The notes beneath the pieces are model-generated. The model saw nothing but the letters and a program-made list of their open reading frames with translations. It ran no database searches and had not been told where the DNA came from. Both the position numbers and the translations under genes were made by a program. From DATGPD01 sp041398565 (GTDB lineage Bacteria; Planctomycetota; UBA1135; UBA2386), in the NCBI GenBank assembly GCA_041398565.1, contig JAWKUN010000002.1:2232001-2296000 (forward strand): 64,000 bases of DNA. Direction: 5' to 3'. Shown piece by piece: positions 1-9,297 of this stretch. Numbering within the stretch: position 1 is the first letter of the stretch; each line of letters begins with the position of its first letter.

Positions 1-147
1 GGAGGCGGGTCATACTGCGAGCAGAGCCGACGCGGCCTGCGGTGCAAGCCCGACGTTGGCCGTGGGCTTCCGTTCGCAGGCCTCGGCGCGAGTCTTCGCC
101 ACGGGCGGTCGGTGCAGGGGTCGGCGCAAGGGTGTGGCGCGCGGCGG

Positions 148-2328
148 TCAGCGCGCGGCCGGGATCCACTCGGGCCGGCCGATCCCGACCTGCTGCCCGT
201 CGTGGATGCCGGCGTCGACCGTGCCCACGTAGAGCGGTCGTCCCCGCAGCCCGTCGGGCAGGCGGCAGCGCCAGAGGCACCACGTGCCGTGCATGGTCGG
301 CGGGCGCAGGATCGAGACCGGAACACCGGTCGTTCCGTCGACGAGGGCGACCGTCATGCCGAGACCACAGTCGCCGGTCGTCACGGGGACCGCGAGATCG
401 AGGTCGCCTTCGGCCCAGACGAAGGGGCCGAAGGTGCAGCCGCCCTGCCCGCGCACCGACGACACGACCACGTCCAGGCCGGCGCCGGTGACATCGTCGA
501 GGTGCGCGTGGCGGACGTCGCCCCGCGCCTGCATGGGCGCCGCGAGCGGCTGGCCGCGCGCTTCGACCAACTCGACACCGGCGATCCGCAGTTCGCCGGG
601 AAACCGGAAGACCCTGCCGTCGGCGGCCTGCATGTAGAGCCGCACGACTCCGCGCGACGAGCTTGCCACGCCGTAGCCGACGAAGCCGATGGCATGCCCG
701 CGGATCCGTGGCGATTTCGCCTCCACCTCCGGGCAGCGGGTGTCGGGTTCGCCGTAGCCGATGAGGACGTCGTGGTCGTCGGTGAACAGCAGGCGCTGCG
801 GCGGCAGGGCCTCGGTCTCTTCGAGGGCCCACCCCGATGCGCGGAAGCCCCACCCCGACTCGTGGCAGACCTCGAGCGTGTCGATTGCGGCGACGCAGGT
901 CCCCGCCGGTGTTCCGACGACGTCCAGCGGTCGCCCGCGCAGTGGCCAGTCGCCGGCGTGGAACAACGACAACCGATGCTCGCGCAGGAACCCCAGGCCA
1001 TCCCGCACATTGCCGTCGGGGTCGGAGGTGAGGTAGGGGCGCAATCGGTCGAGGTCGGTGACACCCACGAGCGGGCCGATCGCCGCACGCCGGATCTCGC
1101 GCCGGTGGACCGCGTCGCGCCGGTGCAAGGCCTGTTGGCTGACTGCTACGGAAAGGGCGAGACCGCCGCACAGGCCCAGGGTCGCGACCCGCACGGCGCC
1201 GCGTTCGCTCAGCACCGCCGTCACGAGCAGCATGCTCCAGAACAACAGGGCCGGCGTGGCGTAGCGCGACGACAGCTCGTGCAGGAGCTGGTCGGTGGCG
1301 CGGCCGTAGGTGGTGAGCAGGGCCGCGCAGAGCACGAAGGCACCGGCGCACACCAGGGCCCGGCGCACGGCGCGCTCGCGACCTTCGCCCCGCCACCAGC
1401 TCCGCCAGGCCAGGACGGCGGCCAGGCCCAGGCTCAGCACGCCGACGACGATCGCGAGATACGGGCGTTGCCAGCCGTTGGGCGTGCGGACGGGATGGCC
1501 GAAGAAGGAGGCGAAGAAGGTCGCGCTCGCGGCAGGGCGGCGGAAGCCGACCGTCGGGATGCCGTGGTCGACCGAGGCGTAGGGCTGCAGCCAGCCGAGG
1601 CCGGTCAGGTAGAAGGCGATCGTCGCGGCGCCGGCGCCGGCGATGGCCAGCCTGGCCATCCACGGCAGGGGTACGAAGAACGCCAGCGACAGAGCCAACG
1701 GCCAGACACCGAGGCCGTTCGCCATCGAGAAGCTGGCGATGCCGCTGGCAGCGATCGCCGCGGCGACCAGGGTGCGCCCCCGCCGCGAGAACGGGGCGCG
1801 TGCCGCCGCCGCGAACCCGGCGGTGGCGGCCAGGTACACCAAGGGGAACTGCAGCTGGAACGGCTCGGAGAAGTTCTCTTGTTGCACGGCGGAGAATTGG
1901 AACGCCAGCAGCGCGCCGGCCACGGCGACCAGTACCGCGGGGCGGCGCTCGCCTCCCCAGCGCAGCAGCCCGACGAGCAGAGCGACGTGGGCGACCTGTT
2001 CGAGCAGCGTCACGCCGAGCAAGACCATGCCGCGCTCTCGGGCAAGGAGTGCGTCGAGGTAGAAGAACAGCCTCGGCACGGCGAGACGATGCTCGTTGTG
2101 CTGCCAGAAGAAGCGGTCGGGATGGAAGCGCCCGAGGTACAAGTCGCGGACCTCCGCAACGGTGCCCCACTGGTCGCGGTACGGCAGCGGCTGGTAGTGG
2201 CCGACCACGCTGAGCACTGCGGTCACCGCCACGTACGAGCCGAGCGCGATCGATGCGATCGCCAGCAGGCGCAGTGCGGGCGAAGACGTCGCCGCCGGCC
2301 CTCGGCTCGTTGCGGCCGGGTTGCGCAT
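148..2328 (-). CDS. polytopic membrane protein with C-terminal extracytoplasmic domain
   Basis: This 726-residue protein has about ten hydrophobic segments between residues 17 and 430 and then a soluble C-terminal part of nearly 300 residues. An early loop (residues 45-75) is rich in charged and aromatic residues, as in the first periplasmic loop of GT-C type glycosyltransferases and related O-antigen or polymer-modifying membrane proteins, but I cannot confirm a catalytic DxD or ExD motif. The C-terminal part has Gly/Tyr-rich beta-type sequence and several cysteines, which suggests an extracytoplasmic domain. It is divergent from the repair genes that follow, with about 145 bp between the two starts. 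The function is inferred only at the level of a cell-envelope membrane protein. Confidence 0.7.
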   Translation of the reverse strand: MRNPAATSRGPAATSSPALRLLAIASIALGSYVAVTAVLSVVGHYQPLPYRDQWGTVAEVRDLYLGRFHPDRFFWQHNEHRLAVPRLFFYLDALLARERGMVLLGVTLLEQVAHVALLVGLLRWGGERRPAVLVAVAGALLAFQFSAVQQENFSEPFQLQFPLVYLAATAGFAAAARAPFSRRGRTLVAAAIAASGIASFSMANGLGVWPLALSLAFFVPLPWMARLAIAGAGAATIAFYLTGLGWLQPYASVDHGIPTVGFRRPAASATFFASFFGHPVRTPNGWQRPYLAIVVGVLSLGLAAVLAWRSWWRGEGRERAVRRALVCAGAFVLCAALLTTYGRATDQLLHELSSRYATPALLFWSMLLVTAVLSERGAVRVATLGLCGGLALSVAVSQQALHRRDAVHRREIRRAAIGPLVGVTDLDRLRPYLTSDPDGNVRDGLGFLREHRLSLFHAGDWPLRGRPLDVVGTPAGTCVAAIDTLEVCHESGWGFRASGWALEETEALPPQRLLFTDDHDVLIGYGEPDTRCPEVEAKSPRIRGHAIGFVGYGVASSSRGVVRLYMQAADGRVFRFPGELRIAGVELVEARGQPLAAPMQARGDVRHAHLDDVTGAGLDVVVSSVRGQGGCTFGPFVWAEGDLDLAVPVTTGDCGLGMTVALVDGTTGVPVSILRPPTMHGTWCLWRCRLPDGLRGRPLYVGTVDAGIHDGQQVGIGRPEWIPAAR

Positions 2329-2473
2329 GGGCTCATTCTGTCGGCCGCCGTCGGGGCTGCAACTGCGCGCCGGCGGTCTTGCGCGGAGTGGACGCCGTCG
2401 GGCCGGTGGCCCTCAGCGCGGCGGGGATTCCCGCGCAAGAAACCGCAAGACGCGCTGTGCCCCCCGTGCTCAC

Positions 2474-4054
2474 ATGAGGCGCATGAAGCTCAGCCGGGCG
2501 CACATGCTGGAACGGGCGCGCGCGCGCGACCCGCGCTACGACGGCCGCTTCCTCACCGGCGTCACCTCGACCGGCATCTACTGCCTGCCGTCTTGCCCGG
2601 CGCGCTCGCCCAAGCCGGAGAACGTCGTGCACTTCGCGACGCCAGCCGAGGCACGCAACGCCGGGCTGCGCGCCTGCCGGCGCTGCCGGCCCGACGACTT
2701 CTACAAGGGCTACGACCCCGACGAAGAGGACGCGGCGACGGTGGCGCGCGAGGTGGTGTCGGCACCGGCGCGCTTCGCCGACGCGCGCGCGCTGGCGGCG
2801 CGCACCGGGGTGGGGCTCACCAAGCTGCACGGGCTGTTCCGCGCGCACTTCCACGACACGCCGGCGTCGTTCCTGGCCCGTGCCAAGGTGGCGCACGCCT
2901 GCCAGCGCCTGCAGGACGGGGCGCGCGTGCTCGACGCGGCCCTCGATGCCGGCTTCGACAGCGCCTCGACCTTCTATGCCAACTTCACGCCCCGCGTCGG
3001 CATGACGCCGGACGCCTACCGCAAGCTCGGCGCGAGCGCGTCGTTCACCCTGCGCTTGCCGGCGGGCTACCGCACCGAGGAGGCCTTCGCCTTCCACGGG
3101 CGCGACCCCGAGGGCATCGGCGAGCGGGTGGTCGGACGCGAGCTGGTGAAGGCGATCCGCATCGACGAGGTGCCGGTGGTGTTGCGCGTGCAGTTCGGCA
3201 GGCGCGGTGCGAGCAACGGGCTCGTGCGCTGCTCGCTCGAGGGTGCTCGCCTGGACCGGCGGGCGCGCTACGCCGCGCACGCGCTCGCCGTGCGGTTGTT
3301 GAACCTGGAGGCCGATCCGGGCGACTTCGAGGCACGGTCGCGACGGTCGCCGCTCCGCGGCCTGATACGCCGCCGCACGGGTCTGCGCGTGCCTCGCACC
3401 GCCGACGCGTTCGAGGCGCTGGTGTGGACGGTGGTGGGGCAGCAGGTGAACGTGCCGTTCGCCGTGACCCTGCGCCGGCGTGTGCTGGCGCGCTGCGGTA
3501 CCGAGGTGTCGGGCCTGCGCGCGCCGCCGACCCCGGCGCAGCTCGCCGCGGTGGCGGTGTCCGACCTGCGGGCGCTGCAGTTCTCGGCGCGCAAGGCCGA
3601 GTACCTGTGCGAGCTCGGTGCGGCCTGTGTGCGTGGCGACCTCGATCTGGCGCCCGACCTGGCGACGCCGGCGCCGCGGCTCTACCGCCGCATCGTCGCG
3701 CAGCGCGGCTTCGGGCCGTGGTCGGCGAGCTACGCCCTCATGCGCGGCTTCGGCTTCCTCGACTGCGCGCCGGTCGACGACGTGGGTCTGCAGACGGCCC
3801 TGCACCGGCTGTTCGCACTGCCGGAGCGACCGGACGCGAGCGCCACGGCGGCGCTGCTGGCGCCGTTCGCGCCCTGGCGCAGCCTCGCGACCTACCATCT
3901 GTGGGCGAGTCTCGACGACGGCGAGGCCGAGTCCGTCGACGCGCCGCCCGCGGCGCAGCCGACGCGGGCGCGGCGTGCGCGTGCACGACCCTCTCTTCCC
4001 GTCGTCAGTCCTTCCGCCACGCGGACTGCGCGCACCAAGGAGTCCAACCCATGA
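2474..4054 (+). CDS. AdaA-AlkA fusion: methyl-phosphotriester-sensing regulator and 3-methyladenine glycosylase
   Basis: This protein joins an Ada-type zinc domain, an AraC helix-turn-helix region and an AlkA-type glycosylase. The four zinc-ligand cysteines are visible (C37, C41, C68, C71 from the ATG at 2474), in contexts GIYCLPSC and CRRC; the first would accept methyl groups from phosphotriesters. The HTH spans about residues 85-170. The C-terminal half has an AlkA N domain and a helix-hairpin-helix glycosylase with GFGPWSASY and a VDDVGLQ segment holding the likely catalytic Asp, closed by PWRSLATYHLW. An Arg/Pro-rich tail of about 45 residues follows. Upstream in-frame ATGs at 2321 would overlap the divergent gene, so I chose 2474; 2483 is also possible. 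The stop overlaps the ogt start (ATGA), so the two are probably co-translated. In known systems such a protein activates its own adaptive-response operon. Confidence 0.92.
   Translation: MRRMKLSRAHMLERARARDPRYDGRFLTGVTSTGIYCLPSCPARSPKPENVVHFATPAEARNAGLRACRRCRPDDFYKGYDPDEEDAATVAREVVSAPARFADARALAARTGVGLTKLHGLFRAHFHDTPASFLARAKVAHACQRLQDGARVLDAALDAGFDSASTFYANFTPRVGMTPDAYRKLGASASFTLRLPAGYRTEEAFAFHGRDPEGIGERVVGRELVKAIRIDEVPVVLRVQFGRRGASNGLVRCSLEGARLDRRARYAAHALAVRLLNLEADPGDFEARSRRSPLRGLIRRRTGLRVPRTADAFEALVWTVVGQQVNVPFAVTLRRRVLARCGTEVSGLRAPPTPAQLAAVAVSDLRALQFSARKAEYLCELGAACVRGDLDLAPDLATPAPRLYRRIVAQRGFGPWSASYALMRGFGFLDCAPVDDVGLQTALHRLFALPERPDASATAALLAPFAPWRSLATYHLWASLDDGEAESVDAPPAAQPTRARRARARPSLPVVSPSATRTARTKESNP
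4037..4042 (+). promoter_or_regulatory. ribosome binding site for ogt
   Basis: AAGGAG lies 8 nt before the ATG at 4051, inside the last codons of the AdaA-AlkA gene. It fixes the ogt start, which is otherwise hidden in a much longer open frame. Confidence 0.7.
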
Positions 4055-4587
4055 CCTCGTTCACGACGCTCGTCTCTTCTCCCGTCGGTGCGCTGCGCCT
4101 CGTCGTCGACGCTCACGGTCAGCTCGTGCGGCTCGACTTCGGGGGCGGCACCACGCGCGTCGTCGCCACCGACGACGCGGCGCGCTGCGCGCACGTGGCG
4201 GCGCAGCTCGCCGAGTACTTCGCCGGGCACCGCCGCACCTTCGACCTGGCGCTGGCGCCCGAGGGCACGCCGTTCCAGCTCGCCGTGTGGGAGGCCTTGC
4301 GCCGCATTCCCTACGGCACCACCACCAGCTACGCCGAGTTGGCGTGCGCGGTCGGCAGGCCGAAGGCGGTGCGCGCGGTGGGTGCCGCCAACGGCCACAA
4401 CCCGATCCCGATCGTGGTGCCGTGCCATCGGGTGATCGGCGCCGATGGCTCGCTCACCGGCTTCGGCGGTGGCCTCGCCGCCAAGCGTGCGCTGCTCGAA
4501 CTCGAGGGGTTGAAGGTGCAGGCGCCGGCCGGTGCGGCCACGGCGCGCGCGCGGGTTTTGCCTTTCGCCGCCGCGCAGCGCGCGTAG
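4051..4587 (+). CDS. ogt: methylated-DNA--protein-cysteine S-methyltransferase
   Basis: A 178-residue suicide DNA repair protein that removes O6-methylguanine and O4-methylthymine adducts. The acceptor motif PCHRVIG is present with the reactive Cys at residue 125. The conserved lead-in FQLAVWEALRRIPYG and the Arg-finger region around residues 103-115 (GRPKAVRAVG) fit the family, and the length is typical. The start is set by an AAGGAG site and by the ATGA overlap with the AdaA-AlkA gene. Together the two genes form an alkylation-repair operon covering phosphotriesters, N-alkylpurines and O-alkyl bases. A short Ala/Arg-rich tail follows the usual end of the domain. Confidence 0.95.
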   Translation: MTSFTTLVSSPVGALRLVVDAHGQLVRLDFGGGTTRVVATDDAARCAHVAAQLAEYFAGHRRTFDLALAPEGTPFQLAVWEALRRIPYGTTTSYAELACAVGRPKAVRAVGAANGHNPIPIVVPCHRVIGADGSLTGFGGGLAAKRALLELEGLKVQAPAGAATARARVLPFAAAQRA

Positions 4588-4599
4588 AACTCCGCGAGC

Positions 4600-5613
4600 T
4601 TGTCTCCTGATCCGAAGTCGCGTCCAGAGGCCGCACACCGCGCGGAGTCCGTGCTCGCGCCGCCGAAGACGACGGCCCAGGACGCGGCAGCTGCGACGAC
4701 GCGTCCCACGCCGGCTGCGGCCGAGGACGATGCCGCCCGCGCCCGTACCCAGGGCCTGGTGGCGCTGCTCGCAGTGCAGGTGTTCTTCGGGCTGTTCCCG
4801 CTGTTCGGCAAGCTCGCCATGCACGCCTTCGCTCCGCGCGTGGTCGCGGGCTGGCGCATCACCGTCGGCGCCACCGTCCTGCTCGGCATCGCCTTCGCCA
4901 AGTACGGGCGCGCCGCTTGGCCGCGCCGCGGCGACTGGCTGCGCTTGCAGGTCTGTGCGCTGCTCGGCATCGCCCTCAACCAAGTGCTCTACCTCGAAGG
5001 CCTGCAACGGGCGCCGTCGGTGAACGCGGCGCTGGTGATGGCGCTCATCCCGGTGTTCGTGTTCGTGCTGAGCGTGGTGCTGCGTCTGGAACGCCTGGTG
5101 CCGGCGCGGGCGCTCGGCCTGGCGCTGTCGGTGGTGGGCATGGGCATCCTGCTGATGCGCAAGCGGGTCGACCTCGGCCCCGAGTACCTCGCCGGCAACC
5201 TGCTGATGACGACCAACGCGTTCAGCTACTCGGTGTACCTGGTGCTGGCCAAGCCGCTGGCGATGCGCATGCCCTCGCTGGTGCTCACCGCGTGGGTGTT
5301 CGGCCTGTCGGTGTGGACGGTGCCGCTCTTCGCGCTCGGCTACGACTGGGCGCCGGCGAGCGCCGACCGCGGCGCCTGGCTGTCGCTGGTCTACGTCCTC
5401 GTCTTCCCCACCATCCTCGCCTACCTGCTGAACGCCTACGCGCTGGCGCGCGTGTCGGCGTCGACCACCGCGATCTTCATCTTCATGCAACCGATGATCG
5501 CCGCCGTCGCCGGCCGCGTCGGCCTGCACGAGCAGCTCGACGCGACGTTCGGCTTGGCAGCGGCGTTGATCCTGGGCGGGCTGTGGGTCGTGCTGCGCTG
5601 GCGGTCGCGGTAG
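4600..5613 (+). CDS. EamA/DMT-family transporter
   Basis: This 337-residue inner-membrane protein has an N-terminal hydrophilic stretch of about 48 residues followed by ten predicted membrane segments arranged as two EamA repeats, typical of drug/metabolite exporters. Conserved features include the FGLFPLFGKLA start of the first repeat and an RITVGA segment in helix two. The substrate cannot be told from sequence. The start given is a TTG 12 bp after the ogt stop and has no clear Shine-Dalgarno site, so translation may begin later, closer to the first membrane segment. It lies in the same direction as the repair genes and may share their transcript. Confidence 0.85.
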   Translation: MSPDPKSRPEAAHRAESVLAPPKTTAQDAAAATTRPTPAAAEDDAARARTQGLVALLAVQVFFGLFPLFGKLAMHAFAPRVVAGWRITVGATVLLGIAFAKYGRAAWPRRGDWLRLQVCALLGIALNQVLYLEGLQRAPSVNAALVMALIPVFVFVLSVVLRLERLVPARALGLALSVVGMGILLMRKRVDLGPEYLAGNLLMTTNAFSYSVYLVLAKPLAMRMPSLVLTAWVFGLSVWTVPLFALGYDWAPASADRGAWLSLVYVLVFPTILAYLLNAYALARVSASTTAIFIFMQPMIAAVAGRVGLHEQLDATFGLAAALILGGLWVVLRWRSR

Positions 5614-5790
5614 GGGCGAGGGGGTTCGGGGGCGCGTAGGGTGCGTGCGCGGGGGTTGCACAGGCGCCGCGGCGTGGCCATGCTCATGCGCGGTCGCCGG
5701 CACGACGCCGCGACGCAACGTCCTGTGGAAGAGGCGAGCATGGACAACATGGCTGCTCCGGGAATGCGGGAGTCGAGTCGCAGTCGGGCT

Positions 5791-5822
<32 letters not shown>

Positions 5823-6612
5823 TTGTAGCTGCCGGAGCGACTAGCTCAGCCTTGGCGGCGCAGGCGGGCGGCCACCCGCACGTCGCCGAGTTCGTGCCCG
5901 GCATGCGCCTGGTGCCGCCGGTGCAGCCGACCTCGAAGGTCTCGCCGATGATGAACGAGCCCGACGGGCTGTGGAACATGGGAGAGTCGCCGGACGGCCG
6001 CGACGTGGGCGGCGCGCTGGGGCCGGATCCCTTGCTGGCGCAGCAGCCGACCTTCGCTCCGCTCCTCGACGGCGGCTGGACCGAGATCGACGGAGTCGAT
6101 CCCGACATCGTGCACTACATCGGCAGCTTCACGCCGCAGCCCGATCCGCCGGTTCCTGGCGACGAGAGCCGCGCGTCGTTCGAAGTGGTCGTGCCCAAGG
6201 TCATCGAGCCCGGCAAGGCGATCGTCGTCGCCTTCTTCACCCAGGCCACCTTCGGTGGCGAGAACCCCGAGACACCGCACGCCTACCCGGGCGACCCGGC
6301 CTACTACGACCTCTATCTCACCGGTGGGCGTGGACCACACATCGATCACGTCCGGCGCAATCTCGACCGCAGCCCGGTGCCTCCCTACCGCGTGGCCGGC
6401 GTGCAGTTCGTGCCTCGATCACCAAGGCGATCTTCGTCACGACCCTGAACGGTGAGCTGGTGGTGTTCCAGCAGACCAACGGCATCATCGACCCGACGCC
6501 GCTGTTCCGGAAGGTCGTCGAGGGCTCGCTCGGCGCCTTCAACTCGATCGTGATCGCGGATCTCGATGCCGATTCCAAACCCGAGGTCTACATCGCCGGT
6601 TCGTCCGGTATC

Positions 6613-6618
6613 AGGAGG
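6613..6618 (+). promoter_or_regulatory. strong ribosome binding site for first RCC1 gene
   Basis: AGGAGG lies 11 nt before the ATG at 6630, within the tail of the preceding gene. The same arrangement recurs at 9281-9286 before the second RCC1 gene, so the site was duplicated with the block. Confidence 0.7.
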
Positions 6619-6629
6619 TTCGATTTCCA

Positions 6630-8957
6630 ATGAGAAAGCCCTTCATGCAGTTGGTTGCTTGCTCGTTGTTCCATGTGTCTCTGGACCGCGGGGCAGCCCG
6701 AGCTTCGACGACGGAGACGACGGGTATGACGAACCCCGCTTCCTACCGAGGCAACCGCAAGGGAGACCACGTCCGGCCGTCGCATCGTCTGCGGTCCCGG
6801 CTCTCGTGGACGAAGCGCCTCGCATATGGCGTGGTGGGTACTCTCACGGGCTCGGTGGTGAGTCAGTCACTGCCGAGCGAGGGGGTTGTCTGCTGGGGGG
6901 ATCGCAGCGCGGACAGCCGCATTTGGGCAGGAATCTATTCCGATGTGTCGGCGGGCGGGGGCATCACCATTGCGATGCGGCCGGACGGATCGGCAGTGGC
7001 GCTTGGCGGTACCGGGTACGGGCAGGCGAACGTGCCGCCTCTACCCGCGGGGGTCCGGTACGTGGTCATCGATGCGGGCATCAGCCATCACATGGGTCTG
7101 CGCAGCGATGGCACGGTCGTCGCGTGGGGCCTGAACGACTTCGGGCAGTGCAACGTGCCGACTCCTCCCGTGGGGACGCACTTCACACGCATCTCGACCG
7201 GGGACCGACACAATGTGGCGTTCCTGAGCGACGGGACCGTCATCGCCTGGGGTCTCAACCACCTGCAGCAGGCGACCATCCCGGCTCCGCCACCCGGCCT
7301 GACCTACCTCGACGTGCAGGCTGGAGCTGACATCACCGTGGCGCTGCGCAGTGACGGCTCGGTGGTCGCGTGGGGCGACAACGCCTACGGCATCCAGAAT
7401 GTCGTGCCGCTGCCCGGCGGAACGCGCTACGTGCAGATCTCGACGCGGAACCGCCATGCCCTGGCACGTCGCGACGACGGCCAGGTGGTCGGATGGGGGT
7501 GGAATTCGGCCGGGCAGTGCAACGTGCCACCGCCGCCGAACGGCCTGACGTATGTCGACATCTGGGCGGGAGCCAGCCACAACGTCGCTCGCTTGAGCGA
7601 CGGCACGGTCGTGGCCTGGGGCTGGAACACCGACGGCCAATGCAACGTCCCGCCACTACCTCCGGGTCAGAGCTACGTGCGCGTGTCGGCGGGGGATTAC
7701 CACAACGCCGCCGTGCGCAGCGACGGGGTGCTGCTCGTGTGGGGCAGCAACGAGCTCATGCAGTGCAATGTGCCCGCACTGGGGAACGGCGAAGGCTACG
7801 TAGGCTTCTCGAGTGGGCAGTTACATGTCCTGTCACTCAAGAGCGACGAGACGCTCTTCGCGTGGGGAGCCAACCGGCTGGGTCAGTGCAACGTGCCGTC
7901 GGGCAGGTTCGTCGAGATCGCAGCTGGCGCCGGCTTCAACCTGGCGCGGCGTGCGGACGGGACGGTCGAAGCCTGGGGCGACAACATCTCGGGCCAGTGC
8001 AACGTGCCTGCACTGCCGGCCGGGGTCAAGTACGTCCAGGTTTCGGCGGGTTGGCAGCACGCCGTGGCGTTGCGCAGCAACGGGTCGGTGATCGAGTGGG
8101 GAAGCGAGCGCATCGTGCTGCCGCCGGGGATCGGCTTCCGCTACGTGAAGGTGGCGGCGGGTAGCCAGCGTTCGCTGGTGCTGCGCAGCGACGGGACGTT
8201 GCAGCACCCGAACTCGGTGGTGGGCATGCCGACGCCGCCTCCTGGCCTGCGCTTCATCGACATCGCGGCGGGGTCGGGCCACTTCCTCGCCCTCCTGAGC
8301 GATGGGACGCTGCGCGCGTGGGGCGACAACAGCGCCGGCCAGTGCAACGTGCCGGCGCTGCCGCCCGGGCTGAGCTACGTGCGGATGACGGCGGGTGTGT
8401 TCTTCAGCGTGGCACAGCGCAGCGACGGATCGGTGGTGGCGTGGGGCGACAACAGCCGCTACCAGTGCGAGGTGCCGGCGCTGCCGCCTGGCACGACGAT
8501 GGTGCAGCTCGCCGCCGCCATGAACGGTGCCTTCACGATCGCGCGCTTCGCGCCCGGGGGCTTCTTCCGGTTCGGCGACGGCTGCGGCGGCAGCCAGGGG
8601 TTCATGCAACTGGCGGCGGAGCCGTTGCCGCGCGTGGGGCAGACGTTCGCGGTGACGCTGTCGCCACCGCCGCCGGCGGGTGCGGTCCTGCTGCTCGGCG
8701 CGAGCAACACCCGTTCGTCGCTGGGCCCGCTGCCGATCGACCTGACGCCGCTGGGCATGCCGACCTGCGCGCTGCGGGTCGGACTCGACGTGCTGCTGCC
8801 GGTGGCCGGCACGCCGCCGCGCGTGCCGCTGCCGCTGCCGCCGAACCCGGCGCTGGCCGGCGCGCAGTTCCACGTGCAGGCGCTGCTCGTCGATCCCGGG
8901 GTCAACGCGCTGGGCGCGGTGCTCTCGGATGCGGCGACGGCGGTGGTGGGGATGTAG
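6630..8957 (+). CDS. secreted RCC1-repeat (beta-propeller) protein, copy 1
   Basis: This 775-residue protein is built from about 12 RCC1-type repeats of roughly 40 residues. Their signature is S-D/N-G-T/S-V-x-A-W-G-x-N followed by GQCNVP and a proline-rich turn. A hydrophobic segment around residues 65-80 (LAYGVVGTLTGSVVS) could be a late signal sequence or anchor; the true start may be one of the downstream Met codons, such as 6726. The last 130 residues lack repeats and form a GDGCGGS-to-PLPIDL domain that I associate with secreted planctomycete proteins. RCC1 propellers bind proteins or act as scaffolds; no enzymatic role is suggested. From about 7920 onward the DNA is nearly identical to the second copy. 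Confidence 0.85.
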   Translation: MRKPFMQLVACSLFHVSLDRGAARASTTETTGMTNPASYRGNRKGDHVRPSHRLRSRLSWTKRLAYGVVGTLTGSVVSQSLPSEGVVCWGDRSADSRIWAGIYSDVSAGGGITIAMRPDGSAVALGGTGYGQANVPPLPAGVRYVVIDAGISHHMGLRSDGTVVAWGLNDFGQCNVPTPPVGTHFTRISTGDRHNVAFLSDGTVIAWGLNHLQQATIPAPPPGLTYLDVQAGADITVALRSDGSVVAWGDNAYGIQNVVPLPGGTRYVQISTRNRHALARRDDGQVVGWGWNSAGQCNVPPPPNGLTYVDIWAGASHNVARLSDGTVVAWGWNTDGQCNVPPLPPGQSYVRVSAGDYHNAAVRSDGVLLVWGSNELMQCNVPALGNGEGYVGFSSGQLHVLSLKSDETLFAWGANRLGQCNVPSGRFVEIAAGAGFNLARRADGTVEAWGDNISGQCNVPALPAGVKYVQVSAGWQHAVALRSNGSVIEWGSERIVLPPGIGFRYVKVAAGSQRSLVLRSDGTLQHPNSVVGMPTPPPGLRFIDIAAGSGHFLALLSDGTLRAWGDNSAGQCNVPALPPGLSYVRMTAGVFFSVAQRSDGSVVAWGDNSRYQCEVPALPPGTTMVQLAAAMNGAFTIARFAPGGFFRFGDGCGGSQGFMQLAAEPLPRVGQTFAVTLSPPPPAGAVLLLGASNTRSSLGPLPIDLTPLGMPTCALRVGLDVLLPVAGTPPRVPLPLPPNPALAGAQFHVQALLVDPGVNALGAVLSDAATAVVGM

Positions 8958-8982
8958 GGCGTTCGGTGTTCGCCCGGACGCG
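7920..8982 (+). repeat. near-identical direct repeat, copy 1 (RCC1 3' half)
   Basis: About 1.06 kb, covering the last third or more of the first RCC1 gene and 25 bp beyond its stop, is repeated at 10445-11507 with only scattered differences. The upstream halves of the two genes are clearly diverged, so the repeat has been homogenised or recently copied. Confidence 0.85.
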
Positions 8983-9297
8983 ATCGTTGGCACGAGCACG
9001 AGGTGGCCGGCGCCGTCGTCGGCTGCTCGCCGCCCGAGGGCGCTCGCGCCGCATCGCGGTGGCGGACATCCCGAACACCTCGATCACCAAGGCGATCTTC
9101 GTCACGACCCTGAACGGCGAGTTGGTGGTGTTCCAGCAGACGAACGGCATCATCGACCCGAACCCGCTGTTCCGGAAGGTCGTCGAGGGCTCGCTCGGCG
9201 CGTTCAACTCGATCGTGATCGCCAATCTGGACCCGGCGGATTCGAAGCCGGAGGTGTACATCGCAGGGTCGGCGGGTATCAGGAGGTTCGATTTCCA
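8958..9297 (+). pseudogene. duplicated tail of the FG-GAP-like gene
   Basis: No intact gene lies in this 340-bp gap. From about 9062 to 9301 one frame encodes VADIPNTSITKAIF and then a sequence close to the tail of the gene ending at 6633, including SIVIANLDPADSKPEVYIAG and the final RRFDFQ. It has one extra codon relative to the first copy. Upstream of 9060 the frame is Arg-rich and not protein-like, so only the 3' remnant was copied together with the following RCC1 gene. Its stop again overlaps the RCC1 ATG. Confidence 0.65.

Noticed and set aside
112..4587. Very long plus-strand frame across the membrane-protein gene and repair genes
   Set aside because: Only its last 178 codons (ogt) are protein-like; the rest is a complementary-strand reading of the gene at 148-2328 and an off-frame reading of the AdaA-AlkA gene, with Arg/Ala/Gly-rich composition.
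5656..5684. TTGCAC with a CATGCT box as a promoter for the gene at 5740
   Set aside because: The spacing is 17 nt, but the -10 match is poor and such matches are common by chance.
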